NCBI RefSeq assembly: GCF_013035315.1
Contig: NZ_WQHP01000001.1
Span: forward strand, 806,001 to 870,000
Direction of reading: 5' to 3'
DNA length: 64,000 nt
Source: Ruegeria arenilitoris
GTDB taxonomy: Bacteria > Pseudomonadota > Alphaproteobacteria > Rhodobacterales > Rhodobacteraceae
A model generated the notes under the pieces. That model ran no database searches and was not told where the DNA came from. It saw only the letters and a program-made list of their open reading frames with translations. Numbering within the stretch: the first letter of the stretch is position 1; every line of letters begins with the position of its first letter. Shown here piece after piece: positions 43,950-53,423 of this stretch. The translations under genes were made by a program, and so were the position numbers.

Positions 43950-45058
43950 GGAACGATCCGCATCTCGCTTTCCGGGTCAAAGGCCACGGCCTTTTCCATG
44001 TTCACGGCAAAGGCGAAATCCTGACCCGGTGCGACCTCGGCATCCGAGCGCATCCGCGCGATCACATCGCGGCCCCCCAACTGCATCGACACGAACGTGT
44101 CCGATCCGGCCGGTTCTGTCACAACGATCCGGTTGGTCATCTGCGCGATGTTCGAGGATTTGCGGTCTGCCCCGTCCATATCTGTGATCGTCTCAGGCCG
44201 GATGCCCAGCAGGATATCGCGACCGTCCCAAGCGGCCAGATTGTCCTGACTGAACGGCAGTTGCGCCATCGACCCATCATGGACTGCAACCTCGGCATGC
44301 GGACGGCCATCCAGAACGACGACCTTGGCGGGCACCACGTTCATTGCTGGGGATCCCATGAAGGTTGCCACAAAGATATTGGCCGGAGTGTCATAGATTT
44401 CCTGCGGTGTGCCCAATTGCTGAACGTACCCGCCGTTCATCACAGCGATGCGGCTGGACAGCGTCATCGCCTCAATCTGGTCGTGGGTCACGTAGACAAT
44501 GGTGGTGCCAAGGTTCTGGTGTAGCTTCTTGATCTCGGTCCGCATGTCCACGCGCAGTTTGGCGTCGAGGTTCGACAGCGGTTCGTCGAACAAGAAAACA
44601 TCCGGGTTCCGCACCAGCGCGCGGCCCATTGCAACCCGCTGACGTTGACCCCCCGAGAGCTGGCCGGGCTTTCGATCCAGCAACTGCTCGATCTGCAACA
44701 GCTTGGCGACCTCGGCCATGGCCTTGTCACGCTCGGGCTTTGGGACGCCATGCATCTCAAGACCAAAGGTGATGTTCTGGCCCACAGTCATGTTGGGGTA
44801 CAAAGCATAGCTTTGGAACACCATCGCGATGTTGCGATTGGACGGGTGCACCCCGTTCATCACCTGCTCTTTGATGCGGATTTCGCCGCTGGTAATTTCT
44901 TCCAACCCCGCGATCATGTTCAGCAAGGTCGACTTACCACAGCCCGACGGGCCAACAAGAACCAGGAATTCGCCTTCCTGCACCGAGATATCGACCTTGT
45001 GCAGAACCTCGACCGCCCCGTAGGACTTGGTCGCGTTGTCTATGTCCAGAAAACCCAT
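43946..45058 (-). CDS. sugar-type ABC transporter ATPase (UgpC family)
   Basis: A 370-residue ATPase: Walker A GPSGCGKSTLL, signature LSGGQRQRVAMGRA, Walker B VFLFDEPLSNLD, H-loop VTHDQIEAMTLS and a TOBE-containing C-terminus (from about 240) that ends SEMRIVP. It overlaps the GMC gene downstream and lies six bases after the permease gene. Energises the second importer of the window. Confidence 0.95.
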   Translation of the reverse strand: MGFLDIDNATKSYGAVEVLHKVDISVQEGEFLVLVGPSGCGKSTLLNMIAGLEEITSGEIRIKEQVMNGVHPSNRNIAMVFQSYALYPNMTVGQNITFGLEMHGVPKPERDKAMAEVAKLLQIEQLLDRKPGQLSGGQRQRVAMGRALVRNPDVFLFDEPLSNLDAKLRVDMRTEIKKLHQNLGTTIVYVTHDQIEAMTLSSRIAVMNGGYVQQLGTPQEIYDTPANIFVATFMGSPAMNVVPAKVVVLDGRPHAEVAVHDGSMAQLPFSQDNLAAWDGRDILLGIRPETITDMDGADRKSSNIAQMTNRIVVTEPAGSDTFVSMQLGGRDVIARMRSDAEVAPGQDFAFAVNMEKAVAFDPESEMRIVP

Positions 45059-45064
45059 CAGGCC

Positions 45065-45946
45065 TTATCCTTTCACGGAACCCGCCATCAGGCCGCGGAC
45101 GAAGTACCGTCCGGCCACGATGTAGACGAGCAGAGTTGGCATGGCGGCCAGAATGGCGCCTGCGAAATGAACGTTGTATTCCTTCACACCGGTTGACGAC
45201 TGCACCAGATTGTTGAGTGCGACTGTCATCGGCTGGCTGTTGGCATCGGCAAAGGACGCACCGAACAGGAAGTCATTCCAGATGTTGGTGAACTGCCAGA
45301 TGATCGACACCACGGCGATCGGCCCGGAACTGGGCAGAAGGATGCGCCAAAAGATTTGGAAGAACCCCGCTCCATCGATCTGGGCGGCCCGGATCAGCTC
45401 GGTCGGGAACACGGCGTAGTAGTTGCGGAAATACAGCGTCGTGAAGCCGATCCCGTAGACCACATGCACCAGTGCAAGGCCCCAAGTCGTGCCCGCCAGC
45501 CCGATGATGCCCAACATACGCGCCATTGGGATCAACACGATCTGGAACGGGATGAAGCAGGCGAACAGCATCAGGCCGAACAGGATGGTATCATATTTGA
45601 AGCGCCATTTGGTCAGCACGTAGCCGTTCAGCGCGCCAAGGATGGTCGAGACGATCACCGCCGGAACCACCATTTTGATCGAGTTCCAGAAGTACGGCTT
45701 CAACCCCGTCGGATCGACACCGATCTGCGCCGAGGACCACGCCTTGAGCCATGGCTCTAGCGTGAAGACCTGAGGCAAGTTCATCATGCCACCGCCGGTG
45801 ATCTCTTCCAGCGGTTTCACCGAGTTCACCAGCATCACGTAAAGTGGCAGCAGGTAGAACAGACCAAACAGCAGCAGCACCAGATAGATCAGCGTGCGGG
45901 TGACGCGGCCGGTACGAATTGCGGTATCCTGAGTTGCTTGGGACAT
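45065..45946 (-). CDS. sugar-type ABC transporter permease (MalG family)
   Basis: A 293-residue inner-membrane protein with six hydrophobic segments and the coupling loop RAAQIDGAGFFQIFWRILLP. Ends GLMAGSVKG, as in many CUT1 MalG-type permeases. It shares one base with the upstream permease gene (TGATG). Confidence 0.93.
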   Translation of the reverse strand: MSQATQDTAIRTGRVTRTLIYLVLLLFGLFYLLPLYVMLVNSVKPLEEITGGGMMNLPQVFTLEPWLKAWSSAQIGVDPTGLKPYFWNSIKMVVPAVIVSTILGALNGYVLTKWRFKYDTILFGLMLFACFIPFQIVLIPMARMLGIIGLAGTTWGLALVHVVYGIGFTTLYFRNYYAVFPTELIRAAQIDGAGFFQIFWRILLPSSGPIAVVSIIWQFTNIWNDFLFGASFADANSQPMTVALNNLVQSSTGVKEYNVHFAGAILAAMPTLLVYIVAGRYFVRGLMAGSVKG

Positions 45947-46839
45947 CAGCGTTTCTCCCGCAATTCGGCGTAGAGGTAGGGGATCATGATCGCCGCAATG
46001 GTCATCAGCATGATCGTGGCCGAGGCCGCGCCAATCCCCATCTGGTTCCGCGTGAACGTGTAGGAATACATGAAGGTCGCGGGCAGCTCGGTCGCACGGC
46101 CTGGCCCGCCTCCGGTCAGAGCGATCACAAGGTCAAAGGTCTTGATCGCAAGGTGGCTGAGGATCACGAAGGCAGACAGGAACGCCGGACGCAGCTGCGG
46201 GATGATGATCCGGCGATAGAGGTTCCAGTTCGAGGCCCCATCCATTTGCGCGGCCCGCAGGATTTCGTTGTCGATCCCACGAAGACCGGCCAGAAACATC
46301 GCCATCACGAAACCGCTGGTCTGCCAGACGGCCGCCAGAACCACCGTATAGATGGCGTAATCCCGGTTCTTGATCCAGTCGAACTCGAAGCTGGTCCAGC
46401 CCCAGGTGTGCATCACGTTTTCCAGGCCAATGCCGGGGTCGAGGAACCACTTCCAGGCGGTGCCGGTGACGATGAAGCTCAGCGCCATCGGGTACAGGTA
46501 GATCGGGCGAAGCAGACCTTCGCCGCGGATTTTCTGATCAAGGAAGATCGCCAGGCCAAGACCGATGCAGGTGCAGATCACGATATAGAGGCTCGCAAAG
46601 ATCCCCATATTGATCAGCGAGGTTTCCCAATGACTTAACCGCCAAAGTTTATCGTAATTCTCCCAGCCAACCCAGCCATAGGTCGGCAGGATGCGGCTGT
46701 CGGTAAAGGACAGGTAGACCGAGAACAAAATGAACCCGTAAACAAAGACCAGCATCATCGCCAGTGATGGCGACAGGACCAGTTTGGGTATCCAGTTCTG
46801 AAGGCGTGTCTTGAAATCCGCGTCGGCTGATCCAGCCAT
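45946..46839 (-). CDS. sugar-type ABC transporter permease (MalF family)
   Basis: A 297-residue inner-membrane protein, six hydrophobic segments, with the coupling loop RAAQMDGASNWNLYRRIIIP. The short periplasmic loop after helix 1 contains SFTDSRILPTYGWVGWENY, typical of CUT1 permeases. It is separated from the binding-protein gene by a 101-bp gap with a GC-rich hairpin. Confidence 0.93.
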   Translation of the reverse strand: MAGSADADFKTRLQNWIPKLVLSPSLAMMLVFVYGFILFSVYLSFTDSRILPTYGWVGWENYDKLWRLSHWETSLINMGIFASLYIVICTCIGLGLAIFLDQKIRGEGLLRPIYLYPMALSFIVTGTAWKWFLDPGIGLENVMHTWGWTSFEFDWIKNRDYAIYTVVLAAVWQTSGFVMAMFLAGLRGIDNEILRAAQMDGASNWNLYRRIIIPQLRPAFLSAFVILSHLAIKTFDLVIALTGGGPGRATELPATFMYSYTFTRNQMGIGAASATIMLMTIAAIMIPYLYAELREKR

Positions 46840-46898
46840 GGCGCGCCCTCCTCGTTCGAGTGGTGGTATGTTGGAGCGTTTGCGCCCTCTTGGTGACA

Positions 46899-46918
46899 GG
46901 GCGGCAGACGCGCCGCCC
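46899..46918 (-). repeat. GC-rich stem-loop after binding-protein gene
   Basis: GGGCGGC / GCCGCCC form a perfect 7-bp stem with a 6-nt loop between the binding-protein stop (46941) and the permease start (46839). There is no T-run on the minus strand. Same position as the hairpin at 11467-11490 in the first ABC operon; probably protects the binding-protein message. Confidence 0.6.
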
Positions 46919-46940
46919 CATCGGGAGGATCACTTTCGGA

Positions 46941-48191
46941 TCACTTGGCGATCGAGACCGCGTCGACCAGCTCGGTCACTGCGGTTTCGCTGTCATACTC
47001 ACCGTTAAAGTGCGCGGTGACGACGTCATAGACCGCGTTCTTCACCGATGCCGGTGCAGCGTGGCCGTGGGCCATCGAACCGAACAGATTGCCGGACGAA
47101 GCGGCTGCAGCCAGATCCTTCATGCCCTGCTGACCGCACGCATCCAGATCGCTGCCATCCACGTCGGTACGCGCCGGGACCGAACCTTTCACCTTGTTGA
47201 AGGCAATCTGGAAGCTTGGCGACAGGATCGCGCTGGCCAGTGCGGCCTGTTCAGCCGACACCGCGCCACCCTGATCGAACATCATGAACTGGTCCGCGTT
47301 GAACGTGACCTGATCCTGCGTGCCCGGGAAGCGGAAGCACAGGAAGTCCTCGCCCGGTACTTTGCCCGCGTTCAGGAACTCACCTTTTGCCCAGTCACCC
47401 ATCATCTGGAAACCGGCCTCACCATTGATGACCATTGCCGTCGCCAGGTTCCAGTCGCGACCCGAGAAGTTCTCATCGACGTTGTCGCGGATAAAGGCCA
47501 TGCGGTCGAACGCTTCTTTCATGGCATCGCCACCAAGCGTTTCCTCGTCCAGATCAATGAAGGCAGCCTTGTAGCCATCTGGACCCAGCGTGGACATCGC
47601 TACCGCGTCGAATATGGTCGCATCCTGCCACGCCTGACCACCATGAGCGATCGGGGTGACACCAGCCGCTTTCAGCGCCTCAACGGCGGCGACGAACTCA
47701 TCCCAGTTCGTCGGCTGAGCGATGCCGTTCGCATCCAGAACCGCCTTGTTCGCCCAGACCCAGTTGGTCGAGTGCACGTTCACGGGTGCCGAGACCCATT
47801 TACCGTCATGCTTAGCGAAGGCTTTCAGCGCGTCCGGCACGACGTCATCCCAACCTTCTTTGGCGGCCACTTCATTCAGGTCGGCCAGCGCGCCCTGATT
47901 GGCCCAGTCGATGATGTCAAAGCCCAGCGCCTGAACAGCTGTAGGAGCGTTGCCAGCGGTGACACGCGCACGCAGAACGGTCATGGCTTGCTCGCCACCA
48001 CCACCTGCAACCGGCATGTCGGTCCAGCCAATACCCTGACCTGACAGGTCGTCCTTGAGAACATTCAGCGCAGCAGCTTCGCCACCCGAGGTCCACCAGT
48101 GCAGAACCTCAACCTCTTCAGCTTGCGCCAGGCTGGTCGTGCACAGCAGACCCGCCACAATCAGCGATTTTGTCTTAAGCAGTTTACGCAT
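46941..48191 (-). CDS. extracellular solute-binding protein of sugar-type ABC importer
   Basis: A 416-residue periplasmic protein. The ATG at 48191 gives a signal peptide ([20 protein letters not shown], cleavage near AQA-EE) and the mature start [17 protein letters not shown] is the hallmark of CUT1 sugar binders. It contains [18 protein letters not shown] and GDWAKGEF. It sits between ALDH and permease genes. Ligand probably a mono- or disaccharide or related polyol, from the family. Confidence 0.93.
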   Translation of the reverse strand: MRKLLKTKSLIVAGLLCTTSLAQAEEVEVLHWWTSGGEAAALNVLKDDLSGQGIGWTDMPVAGGGGEQAMTVLRARVTAGNAPTAVQALGFDIIDWANQGALADLNEVAAKEGWDDVVPDALKAFAKHDGKWVSAPVNVHSTNWVWANKAVLDANGIAQPTNWDEFVAAVEALKAAGVTPIAHGGQAWQDATIFDAVAMSTLGPDGYKAAFIDLDEETLGGDAMKEAFDRMAFIRDNVDENFSGRDWNLATAMVINGEAGFQMMGDWAKGEFLNAGKVPGEDFLCFRFPGTQDQVTFNADQFMMFDQGGAVSAEQAALASAILSPSFQIAFNKVKGSVPARTDVDGSDLDACGQQGMKDLAAAASSGNLFGSMAHGHAAPASVKNAVYDVVTAHFNGEYDSETAVTELVDAVSIAK

Positions 48192-48247
48192 TCTTGTTTC
48201 CTCCCTTAATGCGTTCTTCTTATTCGGGACCGATCCGGTGCCCGGTC

Positions 48248-49771
48248 TTAGTCTTGTGGAACCCATGGCGTGCGGCTGTTACCGATACGCATGACCACTG
48301 ATTTCACTTCGAAAAATTCCTCGAACCCGTAGCGTCCGATTTCCCGCCCCTGCCCGGATTGCTTGAACCCACCGAAGGCAACCTCGGGGAATCCGTCCAT
48401 CCAGGTGTTGGTCCAGACCGTTCCCGTTTCTGCACGACGGGCGAATTCCAGGCAGGTGTGGACGTTTTCGCTCCAGACCCCTGCCGACAGACCGTAAGCG
48501 CTATCATTGGTCAGCGCGACGGCTTCGTCCAGTGTTTTGAACGTCAGAACGGATAGGACGGGGCCAAACACTTCGTCCCGCGCAATCGGCATCTCGGGCT
48601 GAACGTTCGTAACGATGGTAGGCTGATAGAACTGATCGCCCAGCCCTTCGACCTGCAGCGGCGCACCGCCCAAGGCGATGGTGGCACCCGATGCCTGCGC
48701 CTGTTTGACGTATGCGTCGATTTTCGCGTTATGCTCGGGCGTGACAATCGCGCCAACCTGCGTCGTTGGGTCCAACGGGTCACCGAACTTGACCTTGCGC
48801 GACAGGGCAACGACACGCTCGCGGAAGTCATCGGCAATGTCTTCGTGCACGATGATACGACTGCTGGAGTTGCAGCACTGGCCGACGTTGAAATAGACGC
48901 CGAACACAACAGCATCGGCGGCTGCGTCCAAATCGGCGTCCGGAAAGATGACCTGCGGGTTCTTGCCCCCAAGCTCCAGCGCAACTTTCTTGAGCGTGTC
49001 CGACGCAACAGCGCTGATCGTCTTGCCCACGGCGGTCGAGCCGGTAAAGCTGACCATGTCCACGCCGTCGTGGGTGGACATCAAACTGCCAACCGGAACG
49101 CCGTAGCCCAGCACCATGTTGCAGACACCTGCGGGCAATCCCGCCTCGACCAGCAGCTCGCCCAGCATCAAGGTCGTCGAAGGCGTCATCTCGGAGGGTT
49201 TCACCACGACGGTGCAGCCTGCGGCCAGTGCAAAGGGCAATTTCTGGCTAAGAATCCAGAACGGGAAGTTCCACGGAGTGATGATCGACACGACACCGAT
49301 GGGTTCCTTCAGCACGACACCCATCATGTCCGCACCCAGCGTGTTGTGGCTGTCGCCATGGGTACTGCGCGCCAATGAGGCCGCATAGCGCCACAGATCC
49401 GCGGCACCGCCAACCTCGCCCTTGGATTGACTGATCGGCTTGCCGCTCTCCAGCGTTTCGATCAGGGCGATGCGGTCCACATTCTGTTCGATCAGGTCAG
49501 CGACTTTCAGTAGAAGGGTGGCGCGTTCCTTTCCCGATGCCCGGCTCCAGACACCGCTGTCGAATGCTTTTCGTGCGGCTTGGATTGCGGCCTCAGTCTC
49601 AACTTCGCCACCCATGGCCGAACGGCTAACGATGTGGCCGTGCGAGGGTGAGCGGCGCTCGAACGTCTCGCCCGACGCGCTGTCCTGCCAAGTGCCATTG
49701 ATGAGGTGCCGACCTTCAAACAGTGGCGGCAGCTCGAACGGGATGGCAGGGTTGATGGTGATGTCTTTCAT
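48248..49771 (-). CDS. NAD(P)-dependent aldehyde dehydrogenase
   Basis: A 507-residue ALDH: cofactor region [23 protein letters not shown], the general base Glu in [11 protein letters not shown] and the nucleophile in [11 protein letters not shown]. It ends with the standard [13 protein letters not shown]. The ATG at 49771 is chosen because [17 protein letters not shown] is the normal ALDH N-terminus. It would oxidise an aldehyde formed by the GMC/SDR steps or by an aldol cleavage. It is four bases after the enoyl-CoA hydratase gene. Confidence 0.93.
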   Translation of the reverse strand: MKDITINPAIPFELPPLFEGRHLINGTWQDSASGETFERRSPSHGHIVSRSAMGGEVETEAAIQAARKAFDSGVWSRASGKERATLLLKVADLIEQNVDRIALIETLESGKPISQSKGEVGGAADLWRYAASLARSTHGDSHNTLGADMMGVVLKEPIGVVSIITPWNFPFWILSQKLPFALAAGCTVVVKPSEMTPSTTLMLGELLVEAGLPAGVCNMVLGYGVPVGSLMSTHDGVDMVSFTGSTAVGKTISAVASDTLKKVALELGGKNPQVIFPDADLDAAADAVVFGVYFNVGQCCNSSSRIIVHEDIADDFRERVVALSRKVKFGDPLDPTTQVGAIVTPEHNAKIDAYVKQAQASGATIALGGAPLQVEGLGDQFYQPTIVTNVQPEMPIARDEVFGPVLSVLTFKTLDEAVALTNDSAYGLSAGVWSENVHTCLEFARRAETGTVWTNTWMDGFPEVAFGGFKQSGQGREIGRYGFEEFFEVKSVVMRIGNSRTPWVPQD

Positions 49772-49775
49772 ATCG

Positions 49776-50543
49776 TCAGTGGCCCGAAAATGTGGGGTTT
49801 CGTTTTTCCATGAACGCCGCGACGCCTTCTTCGCGGTCGGCCGAGGCGGCAATTGCGGCACTGCCCAGAGCCTCGACCGCGGCATGGGTGTCTTCACCGA
49901 CCGCAGCATGGATCATGTTTTTGGAGATTTCGGTGGCGCGGGGTGACAGGTCGTCAAGATCAGCTGTGATCTCAAGGGCGCGCGCCAGAACGTCGTCGTT
50001 CACCTCGGTCGCATAGCCCAAGGCAAGTGCACGGTCGGCACCAATTCGGCGTCCAAAAAGAGCCATCTCTTTCACCGCAGCCTCGGGGATAAGCCGGGTC
50101 AACCGCTGCGTACCGGACCAGCCCGGCACGATGCCGACCCGTGCTTCGGGCAAAGCCAGCGTGGCACGCGGGGTCATCAGGCGCAGGTCGCAGCAGCTAG
50201 CCAGCTCCAGCCCGCCGCCAAAGGCGTGACCGTTGATCGCGGCGATCGTTGGTTTGCCGATCCGTGCCAGCCGGTCAAAGATACGATGCCCGTCACGGAC
50301 CCAATGGCGGGCGAACTCGGCGGGGCTCAGAGCACCCCAAGCGCCAATATCGGCCCCGCAACAAAACGCTTTTTCCCCTGCGCCGGTTAGAACAAGCGCA
50401 CGAATGGCCCCGTCACGCTCGACCGCTTGCAGGCCAGCCTCCAGCGCGTCCAGCATGTCCACGGTCAGAGCATTCAGCTTGGACACGTTGTCCAGTGTCA
50501 GGACGGCGGTTGGACCCTCGATATGAAACCCGAGCTTGCTCAC
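49776..50543 (-). CDS. enoyl-CoA hydratase/isomerase-family protein
   Basis: A 255-residue crotonase-fold protein: AFCCGADIGAW oxyanion-hole region, GKPTIAAINGHAFGGGLELA and the late helix. The start is a GTG at 50543 that overlaps the stop of the CoA-transferase gene (GTGAGC). Crotonase enzymes hydrate, isomerise or cleave CoA thioesters. Paired with a CoA transferase and ALDH, it implies that part of the substrate is processed as a CoA ester, unusual in an otherwise sugar-like operon. Confidence 0.9.
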   Translation of the reverse strand: MSKLGFHIEGPTAVLTLDNVSKLNALTVDMLDALEAGLQAVERDGAIRALVLTGAGEKAFCCGADIGAWGALSPAEFARHWVRDGHRIFDRLARIGKPTIAAINGHAFGGGLELASCCDLRLMTPRATLALPEARVGIVPGWSGTQRLTRLIPEAAVKEMALFGRRIGADRALALGYATEVNDDVLARALEITADLDDLSPRATEISKNMIHAAVGEDTHAAVEALGSAAIAASADREEGVAAFMEKRNPTFSGH

Positions 50544-52111
50544 AGCGCCATCCCCATCGGCCCGACTGCGAACAGGGATTTGGGCATCTGAACTGCATTT
50601 TCCGCGACTTTGACGCGACCACCCGACGCTTCGACAATGTCGCGCTGCGCCTCGATGCCGGGCATGATTTCCGTCGCAACCAGACCCTGATCCGTCAGAC
50701 GAATGACGCAGCGCTCGGTCACATAAAGTACATCCTGACCCGTTTCGCGGGCGCGGCGGCCCGAGAATGTGACGTGTTCGACCTGATCCACCATCTTGGT
50801 GAATTTGCCGGGGGCATCCACCCGGATACCGTCGTCCGTCAGATCGATCTTGGCACCGGCTTCGAACCAGCCCGAGAACACGATCTTTTTGGCGCGGGCA
50901 GTTATGTCGACGAACCCACCGCATCCTGCGGTCAGGTAAGGTTTCTTACCCAGCTTGGAAACGTTCACGTTGCCTTCGACATCGACCTCAAGGAACGAGA
51001 GGAATGACATGTCGAACCCGCCGCCCTGAAAATAGATGAATTGTTGTGGGGACGGCACAAAAGCATGTGCATTGGACGCGCAGCCAAAGGCAAAGCCGGT
51101 CAATGGGACGCCGCCAACGGCCCCCTGCTCAATCGCCCAGGTTACAGCCTGCGGATACCCCTCTTCCAACAAAACACGCGGGACCATGGCGCTGATACCA
51201 AAGCCCAAATTAGCGCTCATACCGCTGCGCAGCTCTTGCGCGGCGCGGCGGGCGATGACCTTTTCGACTCCATGTTCGGCCAGCGAAAAACTGTCCCACG
51301 GGCGCATAATCTGGCCAGAGATCGCAGGGTCGTAAGACGTTTCCGTCGTCTGCATCTGTTCTGGGTCTTCGACGATCAAATCGACCAGATGCCCAGGTAC
51401 GCGCACATCATGAGGGCGCAAGCTGCCCTCGGCGGTGACGCGTTGAACCTGCGCGATCACGATTCCGCCGTGGTTTCGGACGCATATCGCTTGCTCCAGC
51501 CCGCCCAGATAGGCACCTTCATGTTCATAGGTCAGGTTGCCGAACTCATCCGCCGTGGTCGCGCGCAACACGCAGACATTCGGGTTGATATTCGGGAAGT
51601 GCAGCCAGGTCTGACCGTCAAACTCTTTCCTTGCGACGATGGGCGCGGCTGACCCGCGTTCGTTCATCGCACACCCCTCGCGCACCGGATCCACGAAGGT
51701 CTCAAGACCCACTTGCGTCAGAACACCGGGGCGATGCGCTGCGGCTTCGCGGTGCATGTCGAACAGAATGCCCGACGGCACGTTGTAGGCGGCGACCCGA
51801 TCCTCGACGATCATCTTCCAGATTTCCGGCATCTCTAGGCTGGAGGGGCCCGACGGGTATGACCCGGCCAAAACACGGCTGAGCAGCCCATCCTGCGCCA
51901 AGTGGTCCATACCCTTCACACCGTACATATCGCCGGCGGCAATCGGGTGCAGCGCGGTGATGTTGCGCGGATGGCCCTCTTTGCGAAACCGCTCACCCAA
52001 TGCCTTGAGAACCAGGTCAGGACAGCCCAGCGCCGAGGAGGACGAAACGGTAACAACCGCGTTGTCCGGGATGCGAGAAACGGCCTCGGAAACGGAAACA
52101 AGCTTGGTCAT
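50540..52111 (-). CDS. family I CoA transferase (fused alpha-beta)
   Basis: A 523-residue CoA transferase with both halves in one chain, like YdiF or propionate CoA-transferase. The N-terminal half has VTVSSSSALGCPDLVLKAL; the C-terminal half has ANLGFGISAMVP and the active-site Glu in TWAIEQGAVGGVP. It transfers CoA from a donor such as acetyl-CoA to a carboxylic acid. It shares one base with the Gfo/Idh gene (TGATG). Confidence 0.9.
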   Translation of the reverse strand: MTKLVSVSEAVSRIPDNAVVTVSSSSALGCPDLVLKALGERFRKEGHPRNITALHPIAAGDMYGVKGMDHLAQDGLLSRVLAGSYPSGPSSLEMPEIWKMIVEDRVAAYNVPSGILFDMHREAAAHRPGVLTQVGLETFVDPVREGCAMNERGSAAPIVARKEFDGQTWLHFPNINPNVCVLRATTADEFGNLTYEHEGAYLGGLEQAICVRNHGGIVIAQVQRVTAEGSLRPHDVRVPGHLVDLIVEDPEQMQTTETSYDPAISGQIMRPWDSFSLAEHGVEKVIARRAAQELRSGMSANLGFGISAMVPRVLLEEGYPQAVTWAIEQGAVGGVPLTGFAFGCASNAHAFVPSPQQFIYFQGGGFDMSFLSFLEVDVEGNVNVSKLGKKPYLTAGCGGFVDITARAKKIVFSGWFEAGAKIDLTDDGIRVDAPGKFTKMVDQVEHVTFSGRRARETGQDVLYVTERCVIRLTDQGLVATEIMPGIEAQRDIVEASGGRVKVAENAVQMPKSLFAVGPMGMAL

Positions 52112-53112
52112 CAGAAGCCACCGTAATCTACGTTGATGCGCTGGCCCGAGGCTGCGGCCTCGCGCACGCTCAGAGCGACGGACAAGGATTTCACACCGTC
52201 CGGTCCATCCGCGGCCGGGCGACCTTGGCCTGCGGCTGCGGCGACAAACTCGGATACACCTTGAACGTATAGCGAGTGGTCCGAGAACGGGATTTCTTCG
52301 CGTCCTTCCTCGGTGACCAATGCGATCTGCCCGACCGGGCGCTGTGTCATCACACCTTCGGCAAAGATCGACCCCTTGGTTCCATGCACCTGCAGGCTAG
52401 AACCGGCAAAGGGGTGCGTAAAGCTTTCGTGCGTCATGACCATCGCGCCCGAGGGCATCGTCCAGACGGACATGCACGAGTCCTCGACCCCCTGCCCCAT
52501 ACCTGAGCTTGCCATTTGTGCCACTACGGAAACCGGGTCCTCTTTCAGCAGGAACCGCGTGACGTCCGCATCGTGAACAACAATGTCCGGGATCACACCA
52601 CCGCCCGCGTCAGCTGAATTGATGCGCCAGCCCTGCAAGTTTCCGGGCAAATGCACCGCATGGTGAATACGCAAGGACAGAACATCGCCGACACGCCCAT
52701 CCGCGATAAGGTCGCGAATAGCACGATGACTTCCCGAACACCGCAGATGGTGATTTGTGCCAAATGCAACCCCTGCGGCCTCGGCAGCGCGAACCATTTC
52801 GACCGCTTCTGCTTGCGTCATCCCAAGCGGCTTTTCACAAAGCACATGCTTACCCGCTGCGATGGCCGCCATGGCCTGGCCATGGTGTTTTTCGTTGGTC
52901 GAAGAGATGTACACCGCCTGCACGCTCGGATCCGAAAGCGCCGCACTCAAGTCGGTGGTGGCATTGGGGATGCCGTGTTCGCTGGCCCAAACCTTCACCC
53001 GATCCGGCGAATTGCTGACCACCCAGGTGACGTCATTGCCGACCTGCTGACGCACAGCATCCAACATATATTGCGAAGCTATCGTGCTCGCCCCGACAAA
53101 GACCCAGTTCAT
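52111..53112 (-). CDS. Gfo/Idh/MocA-family oxidoreductase
   Basis: A 333-residue NAD(P)-dependent oxidoreductase. It begins with the Rossmann strand NWVFVGASTIASQYML; the EKP motif is present (HVLCEKPLGMTQ), and the C-terminal beta-sheet domain includes VIPDIVVHDADVTRFLL with the catalytic Asp/His. ATG at 53112 is preceded by GGGAAG. Family members oxidise sugars, inositols and their derivatives at one hydroxyl. First gene of the operon, directly after the tandem operators. Confidence 0.92.
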   Translation of the reverse strand: MNWVFVGASTIASQYMLDAVRQQVGNDVTWVVSNSPDRVKVWASEHGIPNATTDLSAALSDPSVQAVYISSTNEKHHGQAMAAIAAGKHVLCEKPLGMTQAEAVEMVRAAEAAGVAFGTNHHLRCSGSHRAIRDLIADGRVGDVLSLRIHHAVHLPGNLQGWRINSADAGGGVIPDIVVHDADVTRFLLKEDPVSVVAQMASSGMGQGVEDSCMSVWTMPSGAMVMTHESFTHPFAGSSLQVHGTKGSIFAEGVMTQRPVGQIALVTEEGREEIPFSDHSLYVQGVSEFVAAAAGQGRPAADGPDGVKSLSVALSVREAAASGQRINVDYGGF

Positions 53113-53127
53113 TCTTCCCACCCAGAT

Positions 53128-53143
53128 TTTGGAACGTTCCAAA
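53128..53143. promoter_or_regulatory. LacI-type operator A
   Basis: TTTGGAACGTTCCAAA, a perfect 16-bp palindrome centred on CG, 16 bp upstream of the Gfo/Idh start codon. Its core GGAACGTTCC recurs 21 bp away in operator B. Likely bound by the LacI protein of 37606-38610. Confidence 0.7.
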
Positions 53144-53172
53144 CGTTTAGTGGAACGTTCCAAATTTGGCAA
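53144..53172 (-). promoter_or_regulatory. Candidate leftward promoter
   Basis: On the minus strand TTGCCA (53172-53167), a 17-bp spacer and TAAACG (53149-53144, only 3 of 6 to consensus). Operator B occupies the spacer. Weak -10, so tentative. Confidence 0.3.
53151..53162. promoter_or_regulatory. LacI-type operator B
   Basis: TGGAACGTTCCA, a perfect 12-bp palindrome with the same GGAACGTTCC core as operator A. Centres are 21 bp apart, two helical turns, so both dimers would bind the same face. Confidence 0.7.
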
Positions 53173-53320
53173 GTAGAATTTTCCTGGCGGCAGTCTCGAC
53201 TCGCACAAAGCGTCAGCTTTGCAGGTTTCGCATCCAAGGCAGGCCTCTCTGTTGCTTACAGGGCGACCGCTCAGCTCCTAGCGCCCATTTCGACAATGCT
53301 CATCCGCCCAAACCTTTCCG

Positions 53321-53349
53321 TTGACTTTCGTTGCAAATGTAACGATATT
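53321..53349 (+). promoter_or_regulatory. Candidate rightward promoter
   Basis: TTGACT, a 17-bp spacer and GATATT (4 of 6) for the operon starting at 53424. The direct repeats cover the spacer, the -10 and the start region, as expected for a repressor. Confidence 0.45.
53330..53345. promoter_or_regulatory. Putative MarR operator, repeat 1
   Basis: GTTGCAAATGTAACGA. The internal GTTGCA-AA-TGTAAC is an imperfect dyad. Repeated exactly 20 bp downstream and found in related form before the MarR gene (61167-61182). Confidence 0.55.
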
Positions 53350-53365
53350 GTTGCAAATGTAACGA
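53350..53365. promoter_or_regulatory. Putative MarR operator, repeat 2
   Basis: Second identical copy of the 16-bp motif, 20 bp from the first (two helical turns), directly after the proposed -10 box. Confidence 0.55.
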
Positions 53366-53423
53366 AACAGTCGACTCTGCCAACGACATAGCTCCGACTG
53401 CATCGCATCTTTGGAGGGCACTC

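Larger units (their letters stand above)
53113..53423. other. 311-bp divergent control region
   Basis: No gene. It holds tandem GGAACGTTCC operators near the leftward start (53128-53162) and a rightward promoter overlapped by two 16-bp direct repeats (53321-53365). The middle part (53173-53320) shows nothing recognisable beyond a small AAAGC-GTCA-GCTTT hairpin near 53207-53220. Confidence 0.7.

Noticed and set aside
48215..48250. Terminator between ALDH and binding-protein genes
   Set aside because: A GACCG/CGGTC pair is visible but weak and lacks a T-run, so not listed as a feature.
53330..53365. Start of a CRISPR-like or tandem repeat array
   Set aside because: Only two 16-bp copies, overlapping a promoter; a regulatory pair explains them better.
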